This document shows positions 6,863 through 14,226 of a DNA stretch of 15,767 nucleotides, piece after piece. The DNA comes from JACZSB01 sp965372015. GTDB taxonomy: Bacteria; Fidelibacterota; Marinisomatia; SCGC-AAA003-L08; TS1B11. The DNA is taken from assembly GCA_965372015.1 (NCBI GenBank), contig CBDVAP010000059.1, positions 1 to 15,767 on the forward strand, written 5' to 3'. Positions within the stretch are counted from its first letter, which is position 1. Each line of letters begins with the position of its first letter. The notes below the pieces were generated by a model. That model ran no database searches and was not told the origin of the DNA. It saw only the letters and a program-made list of their open reading frames with translations. The position numbers were made by a program, and so were the translations under genes.

Positions 6863-8164
6863 TTATTCATTCATAGCCTCGAGCAATATGAACACGCGCC
6901 AGAAAAGCTTTGAGACTTCGGACTCTGATACAAGAAAGTTAGGATTATGTACAAGCTGGTTCATCGATGTCACCGAGAGCAAGCCCTCATGATTCCCAAG
7001 CTCAGCCATTGCACCGTGAAGTTCTTTCTTTTTTGACCTGTCCGTATTATTCTTTGTTAGATGATTCGTAATCCCCCGCAAAAGCTCGACTAGTGTCTTG
7101 TCCTTTCCTCCACTTTTCTTTAAAGTCGGGCCCCCGCTCGCAGCAGTATTTTTGCAATACGCTTTTGCTGATATTTCGAACATGCTGCGCAGGAGAAAGC
7201 AAAAAGCAAGCGGATTATTATTCAAATTGAGACTTATTGCTTCATCTCTCAGAAGCACGACCTTCTCTCGCCCTGAGCCGCGTGGTGAGAACTTACGAAG
7301 TAACTTTTTAACCGTTTTCGGATCGTCTGGTCTGTCTGCCTTAGGCTTGTTCTTGGTTATTAATACCTTCCGCTTTGTGCCTCTCTTATCCTGGTCTGTC
7401 CCGCGACTCTCTTCCTCATCCCCCTTTCCGCCCTCATCCTGGTCTGTCCCTCTGTTCTTGCTGACTTTTCCGGCAGCTGGAGGGATGCCATAGTCTTCTC
7501 CAAAGTCTTTTGCAGTGCTACGGATCGTATCGAAACTCAACAGGCCAAGGCCAATATCCTTGAGGAGATCTTCAAGCGCATCTCTGTGATCCAACTTCGG
7601 ATATGCGTCGGCCATCGCCCGAGCATTTTTAAGTCCGATCCGGGGCGCAATCCGCTGCATTGCCTCCTCGAGTACCGTCAACGGATAGTCGCCTACCCAG
7701 CAAGCTGAGTGGCGTGCAGTCAAATTTTTCCCTTTGCTTAGGTATTCTTCTAAAAGATCAAGCGCGTACTCATTTTTTCTCTTCCCGTCCCGATTATGAC
7801 GTGCGCGCGCAACCGCATTCCACTGATCTTTTCCCGCTTTCTCAGCCTTGCCATGTGCAAGTGTCACTATCCGGTCCACCCTCTCTTTCTCTCTCGGCGG
7901 GTAGACAACACATGGGACCTTCGCGTTGGCATCTTGCCAGCTAGCGTCTAATTCATTGATCCGACGTAACAAGTTTTTTGGAATCTCGATTATTGACCTA
8001 TCAATATGTCCTGAGATAAGTTTTAGTACGGCAATACGGCGGTTGCCCTCTTTGACGGTGAGCTTTCCCTTCCCTTCCAGGATGAGAATACTCTCCGTTG
8101 GCAGGTAACCATCATCTAAGAGGCTCCCCATCAGTGCCCAGACATGATATGGCCTTGTGGACAC
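6863..8164 (-). CDS. ParB/Srx-like nuclease-domain protein, main ORF after an in-frame TGA
   Basis: The 433-codon frame carries most of a ParB-like domain: GYLPTESILILEGKGKLTVK followed by the hallmark EGNRRIAVLKLI. ParB/Srx-fold domains bind or cut DNA and use CTP or ATP. A helical middle part follows, then a highly charged linker with two RGTDQD repeats (around residues 238-265), and a helical C-terminal domain (FCFLLRSMFEISAKAYC ... QLVHNPNFLVSESEVSKLFW) that recalls HEPN-like helical domains; that last point is a guess. The GTG at 8164 has no good ribosome binding site and sits directly after a TGA in the same frame; the true N-terminus lies upstream in 8165-8266. It is probably co-transcribed with the downstream methyltransferase. 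It is either a pseudogene with one nonsense change, a re-initiated short form, or a readthrough product. Confidence 0.75.
   Translation of the reverse strand: MSTRPYHVWALMGSLLDDGYLPTESILILEGKGKLTVKEGNRRIAVLKLISGHIDRSIIEIPKNLLRRINELDASWQDANAKVPCVVYPPREKERVDRIVTLAHGKAEKAGKDQWNAVARARHNRDGKRKNEYALDLLEEYLSKGKNLTARHSACWVGDYPLTVLEEAMQRIAPRIGLKNARAMADAYPKLDHRDALEDLLKDIGLGLLSFDTIRSTAKDFGEDYGIPPAAGKVSKNRGTDQDEGGKGDEEESRGTDQDKRGTKRKVLITKNKPKADRPDDPKTVKKLLRKFSPRGSGREKVVLLRDEAISLNLNNNPLAFCFLLRSMFEISAKAYCKNTAASGGPTLKKSGGKDKTLVELLRGITNHLTKNNTDRSKKKELHGAMAELGNHEGLLSVTSMNQLVHNPNFLVSESEVSKLFWRVFILLEAMNE
7388..7450 (-). repeat. Internal 15-base direct repeat in the ParB-like linker
   Basis: ATCCTGGTCTGTCCC (plus-strand reading) occurs at 7388-7402 and 7436-7450, 48 bases or 16 codons apart, encoding the two RGTDQD units. 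It points to a small in-frame tandem duplication in a disordered linker. Confidence 0.8.
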
Positions 8165-8266
8165 TCATGAAATGATAGCTTCTTCTTCTGAACTCTGTGG
8201 TATCGTGCGGAAGTTCGCGAGGTCTAAGGATAACTCTTTAACTTCAACGTACTGCGTTACAGACAT
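8165..8266 (-). pseudogene. 5' segment of the ParB-like gene, ended by in-frame TGA
   Basis: The ATG at 8266 is preceded by AAAGGT at proper spacing and opens 33 codons starting MSVTQYVEVKELSLDLANFR and ending EEEAIIS, then TGA. This is the missing start of the ParB-like domain: the Val-x-Val-x-x-Leu strand and the N-x-R motif normally sit just ahead of the region encoded at 8164 and on. The next codon after the TGA is GTG in the same frame, and the sequence continues as STRPYHVWALMGSLL. Joined, the two parts give a normal 467-residue protein with one stop at codon 34. Other genes in the window (miaA, ispG, comM) end in TGA, so TGA is not reassigned here. Confidence 0.75.
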
Positions 8267-8405
8267 CTGTGACCTTTCCGATCAATTGTTGGCACACATA
8301 TCCACCGTCCGGCGGTCTTTTCTGTGCCCTTTAGTTACCATTAATTAGGAAACTTCCCCAGCAATTGATACTTCATATGGGTCGGTACCCGGACTGGAGG
8401 TTAAT

Positions 8406-8549
8406 ATGTCTACAGGACTTATACAAGGTGGAATACTGCAACGTAATGATATCACTGGGATCGTGATTACCGACAACTGGCCCCAGCACCAGACTGAACC
8501 TAAACGTGAGCCTGTGCAGCCCGACCAATCCATTGGCGTCCGCTGGTAG
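8406..8549 (+). CDS. Small ORF (47 aa) with strong ribosome binding site
   Basis: GGAGGT five bases before an ATG opens a 47-codon frame: it starts MSTGLIQGGILQRNDITGIV and ends with a Pro/Gln-rich tail and SIGVRW. It lies between the divergent ParB-like gene and ispG and reads toward ispG. No signal peptide or hydrophobic helix is seen and no family is recognised. It may be a real small protein or a translated leader of the ispG operon. The support is the ribosome binding site and the lack of any other gene in the stretch. Confidence 0.4.
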   Translation: MSTGLIQGGILQRNDITGIVITDNWPQHQTEPKREPVQPDQSIGVRW

Positions 8550-8582
8550 TCCTTGTAAATTCTCCCTCGTTTGAGCACCCTC

Positions 8583-9668
8583 ATGAAGCTAATAACCAGG
8601 CGACATACCAGGCAGGTTTCGGTTAGAGGGCTGCCCATGGGCGGCGGGGCGGCCATAGCTGTGCAGTCCATGACCACCGCCAAAACCGATGACGCGGCGG
8701 CCACCTTGCGGGAGGTCAAGCGTTTGGAGGAGGCCGGCTGCCAGATAGTGCGGATCACAGTGCCTAATGACGCCGCGGCTAAAGGCTTTGCCCAGGTGCG
8801 CAAACAGACCGAGCTGCCGTTGGTGGCGGATATCCACTTCGACTACCGCATGGCGCTGGCGGCGGTGGACGCGGGGGCCGACAAGATTCGCATTAACCCG
8901 GGTAATATCGGCTCCCGTGAGCGGGTGCGGGAGGTGATCGCCAAGGTGCAGGGGGCCGGGCTACCGATCCGCATCGGGGTCAACGCCGGCAGCCTGGAGA
9001 AGGAGCTGCTGGAGCAGTACGGCTATCCCACGCCGGAGGCCATGGTGGCCAGCGCAGAAAAACACATCGAGGTCTGCCGGGAACACGGCTTCGAAGATAT
9101 TGTGGTGTCGCTCAAGGCCAGCGATGTGCCGTTGACGATCGCCGCCAACCGCCTTTTCGCCGAGCGCTACGATTATCCTCTGCACCTGGGGGTCACCGAG
9201 GCTGGACCGCCCAAAAGCGGCACCATCAAGTCGGCCATCGGTATCGGCGCCCTGCTGGCCGACGGCATCGGCGACACCATCCGGGTGTCACTCACCGGTG
9301 ACCCGGTGGAGGAGGTGCGGGTGGGGTTTCAGCTGTTACGGTCGCTGGGGCTGGCCAGCCGGGGTGTGACGCTGGTAGCTTGCCCCACCTGCGGCCGCAT
9401 CGAAGTGGACCTGTTTAAGTTGGCCGCCGAGGTGGAGCGACGGTTGGAGGGGATCGACAAGACCCTGACGGTGGCCTTGATGGGCTGCGCGGTGAACGGC
9501 CCCGGTGAGGCCGCCGACGCCGACCTGGGGATCGCCTTCGGCAAGGGCGGGGGACTACTTTATCGCCACGGCAAGAAGGTGGGGCGGGTGAGCGAGGCCG
9601 ACGCCCTGGACCGGCTGATGGCGGAAATCGAGGCCTTTAAGGAAATGGAAGCACATGACTCAGAATGA
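8583..9668 (+). CDS. ispG: 4-hydroxy-3-methylbut-2-en-1-yl diphosphate synthase (IspG/GcpE)
   Basis: IspG is a cytoplasmic [4Fe-4S] enzyme that reductively opens MEcPP to HMBPP in the MEP pathway for isoprenoid precursors. It has the bacterial single-TIM-barrel form without the extra middle domain of plant-type enzymes: IAVQSMTTAKTDD at the N-terminus, VADIHFDYRMAL, DKIRINPGNIG, then the iron-sulfur domain with cysteines at 267 and 270 (CPTC) and 302 (MGCAVNGPGE), and the conserved Glu at 309. These are the three cluster ligands and the glutamate known in the E. coli enzyme. The length of 361 aa is normal. I chose the ATG at 8583; a TTG at 8571 is also in frame, and neither has a good ribosome binding site. 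Its stop overlaps the start of the next gene by 14 bases, so the two are translationally linked. Confidence 0.95.
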   Translation: MKLITRRHTRQVSVRGLPMGGGAAIAVQSMTTAKTDDAAATLREVKRLEEAGCQIVRITVPNDAAAKGFAQVRKQTELPLVADIHFDYRMALAAVDAGADKIRINPGNIGSRERVREVIAKVQGAGLPIRIGVNAGSLEKELLEQYGYPTPEAMVASAEKHIEVCREHGFEDIVVSLKASDVPLTIAANRLFAERYDYPLHLGVTEAGPPKSGTIKSAIGIGALLADGIGDTIRVSLTGDPVEEVRVGFQLLRSLGLASRGVTLVACPTCGRIEVDLFKLAAEVERRLEGIDKTLTVALMGCAVNGPGEAADADLGIAFGKGGGLLYRHGKKVGRVSEADALDRLMAEIEAFKEMEAHDSE

Positions 9669-9921
9669 CATTGAACGGCCCACCGGTCAGCCAAAGGTTA
9701 TACGCCTGCTGCACAGGTTCCTGGTGCCCCGGATTATCGCCGCTGAGGTGGCCAGCTGGCGGGAGCTGGGCCTTGGCGGCTACGTGCGTAAGCGGGGTTA
9801 TCGGTTTTTAGCGGCCATCTTCTTTTTTTACCTGGTGCGGGATACAACGCTGTATATCATAATCCCTTACCTGGTTTTAAAAGGGGTGATCAGCTGTCCC
9901 GGTGTGGGTGCGGGCCAATGA
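9655..9921 (+). CDS. Small membrane protein overlapping ispG
   Basis: This 88-aa frame starts inside the last codons of ispG and ends 43 bases before comM/yifB. Residues 1-45 are soluble and basic (PKVIRLLHRFLVPRIIAAEV, then RELGLGGYVRKRGY). About 49-75 is a long hydrophobic segment (RFLAAIFFFYLVRDTTLYIIIPYLVL), probably one or two membrane passes with an internal Arg-Asp pair. The tail ends SCPGVGAGQ. I do not recognise the family. The overlap with ispG and tight spacing to comM suggest one operon. Confidence 0.6.
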   Translation: MTQNDIERPTGQPKVIRLLHRFLVPRIIAAEVASWRELGLGGYVRKRGYRFLAAIFFFYLVRDTTLYIIIPYLVLKGVISCPGVGAGQ

Positions 9922-9964
9922 TCCACAGGCGCCCCTGAAACCGGAGGTCAGTGAGCAGGTATTT

Positions 9965-11518
9965 ATGAGCACCACCTTTCTCTCCCACACCTATTCCGCC
10001 GCCGTGTCGGGGGTGGAGGCCTACGTGGTCAAGGTGGAGTGCCACTTAGAAAACATCATTCCACCCTCATTCACAACCGTAGGCCTGCCCGATGGCGCCG
10101 TGCGCGAGAGTAAAGAGCGGGTGATGGCGGCCATGAAAAACTCCGGTTTCAAGGTCCCCCAAAAGCGCACCACCATCAACCTGGCCCCGGCGGACATCCG
10201 CAAAGAGGGCAGCGCCTTCGACCTGCCCATCGCCGTGGGGATCCTCTCAGCCCTGGGCCATGTGGCCCGCACCAGGCTGGACCGTACCATCCTGGTAGGT
10301 GAACTGGGTCTGGACGGGGCCTTGCGCCCGGTCCGAGGGGTGCTGCCGATCGTCATGGCGGCCAAGGAGGCCGGTTACCGGGCCATCCTGGTGCCCGAAG
10401 TCAACGGCACCGAGGCGGCCCTGGTGGATGGTATCCTGGTGGGGGCCGTGGCTAGCCTGGTCGAGGTGGTGGCCCTGCTCAATGGCGATCAGCCCTTCAA
10501 GGCGGTGACGGTGGACCGCCAGGCCCTATTGAGCCGGGAGCACCGTGCAGAGGTAGACTTCGCCGACGTGAAGGGCCAGGAGCACGCCAAACGGGCGGTG
10601 GAGGTGGCGGCCGCCGGGGGACACAACGCCATTATGGTCGGTCCCCCGGGCAGCGGCAAGACCATGCTGGCCCAGCGCCTGCCCACCATATTGCCCGCCC
10701 TCGGTCTGGAGGAAGCGCTGGAGGCCACGAAAATTCACTCGGTGGCGGGGCAACTGCCCCGGGGCGCGGGAATCATCGGCCAACGGCCCTTCCGCTCCCC
10801 GCACCACACCATCTCCGACGCGGGGCTGATCGGCGGGGGGACGGTGCCCAAGCCGGGGGAGGTGAGCCTGGCCCACCACGGTGTGCTGTTCCTGGACGAA
10901 CTGCCCGAGTTTCGCAAGAACGTGTTGGAGGTGCTACGCCAGCCGCTGGAATTGGGAGAGGTGACCATTGCCCGGGCCAAGATATCGGTAACCTACCCGG
11001 CCAACATCATGCTGATGGCGGCTATGAATCCCTGCCCCTGCGGTTTCGCCACCGACCCGCGCAACGAGTGCACCTGCACACCGCTGGCCATCCAGCGCTA
11101 CATGAGCCGTATCTCCGGCCCGTTGTTGGACCGCATCGACCTGCACGTGGAGGTGCCGGCGGTGAAGATCGAGGAACTGGCGGGCAAGAAAGCGGGGGAA
11201 GGCTCGGAGGCCATCCGGGAGCGGGTGGAGGCGGCCCGGGAGCGCCAGCGCGAGCGCTACAAAGGCGAGCCGCACATTTTCGCCAACGCCCACCTGGGCA
11301 GCAAGGAACTGCACACCTATTGCCCCCTGCCGCCCGACGGGGAGGAGCTGCTCACGGGGGCCATCAACCGGCTGGGGCTGTCGGCCCGGGCCTACGACCG
11401 GATCATCAAGGTGAGCCGCACCATCGCTGACATCGCCGGCGATGATCAAATTGCCACCGCGCACCTGGCGGAGGCGATACAGTATCGGTCGCTGGACAGG
11501 CAGTTGTGGCTGGGGTGA
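9965..11518 (+). CDS. comM: YifB/ComM family Mg-chelatase-like AAA+ ATPase
   Basis: This 517-aa protein matches the YifB/ComM family, hexameric AAA+ helicases that help branch migration of incoming DNA in natural transformation. The N-terminal ChlI-like domain covers about 10-140 (YSAAVSGVEAYVVKVE, TVGLPDGAVRESKERV). The AAA+ module has Walker A GPPGSGKT at 226-233, FRSPHHTISDAGLIGGG, and Walker B VLFLDE at 307-312. MNPCPCG at 354-360 with a second Cys pair (CTC) follows, then the C-terminal helical domain ending HLAEAIQYRSLDRQLWLG. I chose the ATG at 9965 (MSTTFLSHTYSAA) because the family's N-terminus begins there; the longer frame from 9902 overlaps the preceding gene. The last 48 bases recur in altered form twice downstream, so its 3' end may serve as an integration site. 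No competence genes are seen nearby. Confidence 0.95.
   Translation: MSTTFLSHTYSAAVSGVEAYVVKVECHLENIIPPSFTTVGLPDGAVRESKERVMAAMKNSGFKVPQKRTTINLAPADIRKEGSAFDLPIAVGILSALGHVARTRLDRTILVGELGLDGALRPVRGVLPIVMAAKEAGYRAILVPEVNGTEAALVDGILVGAVASLVEVVALLNGDQPFKAVTVDRQALLSREHRAEVDFADVKGQEHAKRAVEVAAAGGHNAIMVGPPGSGKTMLAQRLPTILPALGLEEALEATKIHSVAGQLPRGAGIIGQRPFRSPHHTISDAGLIGGGTVPKPGEVSLAHHGVLFLDELPEFRKNVLEVLRQPLELGEVTIARAKISVTYPANIMLMAAMNPCPCGFATDPRNECTCTPLAIQRYMSRISGPLLDRIDLHVEVPAVKIEELAGKKAGEGSEAIRERVEAARERQRERYKGEPHIFANAHLGSKELHTYCPLPPDGEELLTGAINRLGLSARAYDRIIKVSRTIADIAGDDQIATAHLAEAIQYRSLDRQLWLG
11462..11509 (+). repeat. comM 3' end, parent copy of the downstream tail repeats
   Basis: This stretch encodes HLAEAIQYRSLDRQLW at the end of the intact gene. 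A partial copy lies at 14227-14274 (38 of 48 bases identical when aligned codon by codon) and a shorter one at about 15003-15038. Intact gene plus truncated 3'-end copies in direct orientation is the arrangement left by elements that integrate at a gene's 3' end. Confidence 0.6.
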
Positions 11519-11746
11519 AAGAGTTTCGGGTTACTGGTTTCTAGTTTCGAGTTCAGAGTCTAGAGTACTTTTCGTGGGTGATAGAAGGCTTCGGCTAGAA
11601 GAGGAAGTCTCCAAAAGCGAGGAGAAGGTCTAGGCGAAGATTAATCGGTGGCCCTTGACTATCCGGCTTCTTCTAGGCACCGGACCCTTGACGGTTATGA
11701 GAATGCCGCGTGCTGTGATCAATTTTCCCGCTAGAGGCCTCTCGCC
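11519..11746. other. Intergenic stretch after comM, no gene seen
   Basis: No credible gene. The first 60 bases are built from imperfect repeats of a GTTTC/TAGAG-type word (for example GTTTCTAGTTTCGAGTT), as often seen in decayed intergenic DNA. The open frames here have no ribosome binding site or recognisable product. Confidence 0.5.
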
Positions 11747-11790
11747 GGGTGTAAGGGGCGCCAGCGTAGCTGGCACCCCGCATCACGCCC
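11747..11790 (+). repeat. Long imperfect hairpin downstream of comM
   Basis: GGGGCGCCAGC at 11755-11765 pairs with GCTGGCACCCC at 11769-11779 (ten of eleven) around a three-base loop. An outer GGGTGT at 11747-11752 pairs with ACGCCC at 11785-11790 including one G-T. TTGTTAGG follows. It may be the comM-operon terminator, a REP-like palindrome or a recombination-related structure. TTGTTAGG recalls one end of an integron attC site, but the matching partner end is absent. Confidence 0.6.
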
Positions 11791-11810
11791 TTGTTAGGTT
11801 ATCGACAATA

Positions 11811-11868
11811 GGGTGGGCCGGGGGCGATTCGAACGCCCAACCTGGATCCTACACTGGAACACCGGCCC
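11811..11868 (-). pseudogene. Truncated tRNA-like element lacking the D arm
   Basis: On the minus strand a seven-base acceptor strand GGGCCGG (11868-11862) pairs perfectly with CCGGCCC (11821-11815), followed by A and CCC where ACCA would be expected. The T arm is perfect: GGGCG, loop TTCGAAT, CGCCC. Only 23 bases lie between the acceptor 5' strand and the T stem, against about 41 in a normal tRNA, so the D arm is missing, and no proper anticodon stem forms. It is best read as a decayed or internally deleted tRNA gene. Its 5' half is also the end of the minus-strand membrane-protein frame. Confidence 0.5.
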
Positions 11869-13270
11869 ATAAAACTTCACGCTTGCGCGATGACCATTTT
11901 CTTGCCCACTCTGAATCCTTTTTACTCCACTTTTCAATTCTTTTCCTCAGTTTCTTGTCGTGTTGCATATTTGCGAGCTCAATAATTCTGGGTAGTTCTT
12001 CTGAGTCATAGCGAAGTGCAAGCCCAGCTGCAAGGTCATATATTCTATAGCTAGGTCTTCCTGTAGATGTTGGATGCTTGTGGTTATCGTACCTGATCCC
12101 AGCGATCAATAGCCCTATTGCGAGCTTAGAGTTTTTAGACTTCCCATTCAGCTGTTCGAGTGCAACAGCCTCCAACTGTACCAACCCCTTTGAACCATTA
12201 AACAATATCAAATATTCGTTTTTTACGATCAGATCAATATTAATCTCCTTAAAGTGTTTAGTATTTGGAGTAGAATCTCCTTGAATGTATGTGGTCTTTC
12301 CTCTCGATACGATATGAACTATTTCACCTTTCCCATTGGTTTGCTTGTTTCCCCAAAATCCAGGTTCTAGATCAATCTGTATTGGTTGAAGGCTATTTCG
12401 CTTTCTGTACCGAGGAGATTTAAGACGATTCAAACTTCGTGTTAACTCCCTTACTGGTGCTATGGCGACCGCAATGAGTGCGAAAATAAAAACTCTAAGC
12501 ATTTCTCTGCGACTGAGCCTATCCGTTTTATTCTCTAAGGGGCTGTAAGATGGAACTGTTTGAGCTTTGAACCAAACCCAAATTAGAGTTATAGTGACCA
12601 CCAAAGATAAAAAACTGAGTGATGGCATAAGGACGAAAGCCACGCCCCCACGTATAAGGATATCACTTACAACCCATGCCAAATAAGTGACATGTGTCTG
12701 CAGGAGAACGAGAGTTCCAAGAAATGTGAAGACGTACTTGTCTGCGTACTGTTGATCCGGTCCCCAAGAGAGACATTTTTTCAAATCCTGCTCAGAAACA
12801 TTGTTGTATTCTCGCTGCGGTAGAGGAGCCAACCACCATGGAGGCATTAGGTACAACGAATTTGATATGTCTAGATTATTATCCTTTTTGAAACGTATTG
12901 CTCTTGCGAGATAAACAAGAATCTTGTGTCGTGTTTTTATATAAAAGAGAATAAATAAAACCATTGTCCAGTTCCAAACGGTGGGCGCATACACAGAATG
13001 AACTTCGAATTCCAAGCCTGGCAGAATGAATGTAATGAACTCCGTCTGTTTCTTTTTGGACGCGTATTCAGCTGAGAACTTGTCAGCACTAGCAAATTCT
13101 ACCCAACCAGTATAGCTGGGAATCAGTCCCAACACCCACACCAAAACTAATGATGCGAGCCATAGGACGCCCACGGTGTTTACACGAGAGACCTGTGATG
13201 AAACCAAGTCAAGTTGCTTTGCGTATTCTTCTTTCATGTAACGGTCTTTAATCGACTTAAAGCCCCACAT
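11849..13270 (-). CDS. Multi-pass membrane protein of unknown function, 473 aa
   Basis: The frame runs from ATG 13270 (TTG 13282 also possible; ATG 13237 is a shorter option, and none has a clear ribosome binding site). It has about five hydrophobic helices, at roughly 32-52 (GVLWLASLVLVWVLGLIP), 98-112 (WNWTMVLFILFYI), 180-205, 209-234 and 257-272, then a soluble C-terminal half of about 200 residues rich in Lys/Arg (RLKSPRYRKRNSLQ ... EKWSKKDSEWARKW). No known family is recognised. It follows the small SLATT-like gene on the same strand with a gap of about 70 bases, suggesting a two-gene operon. Base composition is much more AT-rich than comM, supporting acquisition. The last codons, including the TAG stop, fall inside the tRNA-like element, so the native C-terminus may have been altered by recombination there. 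Confidence 0.7.
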   Translation of the reverse strand: MWGFKSIKDRYMKEEYAKQLDLVSSQVSRVNTVGVLWLASLVLVWVLGLIPSYTGWVEFASADKFSAEYASKKKQTEFITFILPGLEFEVHSVYAPTVWNWTMVLFILFYIKTRHKILVYLARAIRFKKDNNLDISNSLYLMPPWWLAPLPQREYNNVSEQDLKKCLSWGPDQQYADKYVFTFLGTLVLLQTHVTYLAWVVSDILIRGGVAFVLMPSLSFLSLVVTITLIWVWFKAQTVPSYSPLENKTDRLSRREMLRVFIFALIAVAIAPVRELTRSLNRLKSPRYRKRNSLQPIQIDLEPGFWGNKQTNGKGEIVHIVSRGKTTYIQGDSTPNTKHFKEINIDLIVKNEYLILFNGSKGLVQLEAVALEQLNGKSKNSKLAIGLLIAGIRYDNHKHPTSTGRPSYRIYDLAAGLALRYDSEELPRIIELANMQHDKKLRKRIEKWSKKDSEWARKWSSRKREVLWAGVPV

Positions 13271-13341
13271 GCCCGCCGGCAATAGAGCGTAGCGGAATGC
13301 CCGTAAGAGTGCATTCCATTGTTCCGTGGCCGCCCAAGTGG

Positions 13342-13749
13342 TTACGCAGGACCAAGGATTCCTTTGTCGTGATCAGTCCAGATCGACTTGAGCTCGTGGC
13401 GAACGGTCTCGCCGTCGCATGTGGGGTCAGTCAGGGTGATCTGGAGCTGATTCAGGCGATTACGTGTGAGACGGTTGGTACGCCATTTGCGCTCAAACCT
13501 GCCAACCCCCGCGATTGTGCCAGCGAGGGCGCCTGCGGCGGCCAGAATAGTCCCGAGATCAACGGAGTTGACAGAAGGAATTGACCATGTAAGTTGGAGA
13601 ACGAGGGCCGCGAGGGCACTGAATACAGCACCGCCGAACAGGAACGAGTGGTGAATGAGGCTCCACAGCTTGACCCACAACTTCTCATTTTTGTATTCAC
13701 TGGCGACCCTCGACTCAAGCTGAGTTCTTTCCTCGGAAGTCATGGACAT
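13342..13749 (-). CDS. Small two-helix membrane protein, SLATT/DUF4231-like
   Basis: The 135-aa product has an N-terminal amphipathic part (EERTQLESRVASEYKNEKLW), two hydrophobic helices (about 35-53, FLFGGAVFSALAALVLQL; about 65-83, LGTILAAAGALAGTIAGV), and a basic helix (FERKWRTNRLTRNRLNQLQI) before a short tail. This order (two helices, then an aromatic/Arg-rich cytoplasmic helix) is that of SLATT/DUF4231-type proteins, predicted membrane effectors found with nucleotide-signalled defence genes. The assignment is by pattern, and no cyclase or sensor gene is visible. The start at 13749 has GGGG upstream; GTG 13752 and ATG 13743 are alternatives. It is the first gene of a probable operon with the 473-aa membrane protein. 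Confidence 0.6.
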   Translation of the reverse strand: MSMTSEERTQLESRVASEYKNEKLWVKLWSLIHHSFLFGGAVFSALAALVLQLTWSIPSVNSVDLGTILAAAGALAGTIAGVGRFERKWRTNRLTRNRLNQLQITLTDPTCDGETVRHELKSIWTDHDKGILGPA

Positions 13750-14226
13750 CACGGTATCCCCATATAGCGCAGCCTTCTAACAATAATTATTCGAACACCT
13801 ATAACACCCCTAATGCTGGGTCGTTGCCGTATAAGGCGTCTGCGCGAGAAACAGCGCTTCTGTAATAGGGAAGACCGGCGTTGTGTGGAGACACCGCCTT
13901 TATAATTGTGTCAGGAGGCACCCCGCCTCCAGTTCCGAAGGTGCCTCATATTGTATGAGAATCGCTGTTCAGCATTTCTGTTCGCATCGTGGAGATGTTT
14001 TCAATCAAATGTAAGAATGGCATCCTGCATTGTCAAGAATTTAGATCATATTCTGGAAAATATAACAATACCACTTGGTCTTGTTTCTGTCTTTAAACCC
14101 GAAAACAGAATGGTTCGATGGGATTATAGGGGACATAGCCAGGAAACGAATAATTCCTGACACAAACCGAGACGCAGGCATCGGCCGATAGCTGAATGGG
14201 TCATGACAGAACGCAACGCCGCGCAT
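13750..14226. other. Intergenic stretch upstream of the two membrane genes
   Basis: About 480 bases without a well-supported gene. It should hold the promoter of the minus-strand membrane operon near its left end and contains a pair of competing hairpins at 13913-13947. A plus-strand frame from a GTG at 13906 to 14160 has no ribosome binding site and no recognisable product. Confidence 0.5.
13914..13947. repeat. Two mutually exclusive hairpins
   Basis: GGAGGC at 13914-13919 can pair with GCCTCC at 13925-13930 (six pairs, five-base loop). Alternatively GAGGCACC at 13915-13922 can pair with GGTGCCTC at 13940-13947 (eight pairs, 17-base loop). Both use the same left arm, as in attenuator-type switches, but no gene within reach makes a function evident. 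Confidence 0.45.

Noticed and set aside
8165..8167. Selenocysteine or reassigned TGA
   Set aside because: miaA, ispG and comM all end at TGA, and no selenocysteine insertion structure was recognised; kept only as a readthrough or nonsense question.
11519..11600. Short gene or tandem repeat array after comM
   Set aside because: Words such as GTTTC and TAGAG recur loosely without a fixed unit length, and no coding signal is seen.
11747..11800. Integron attC site
   Set aside because: The hairpin followed by TTGTTAGG resembles one attC end, but the required complementary end on the other side is missing and no integrase or cassette array is present.
13906..14160. 84-codon plus-strand frame
   Set aside because: It begins at a GTG within hairpin-forming sequence, lacks a ribosome binding site, and the product has no features.
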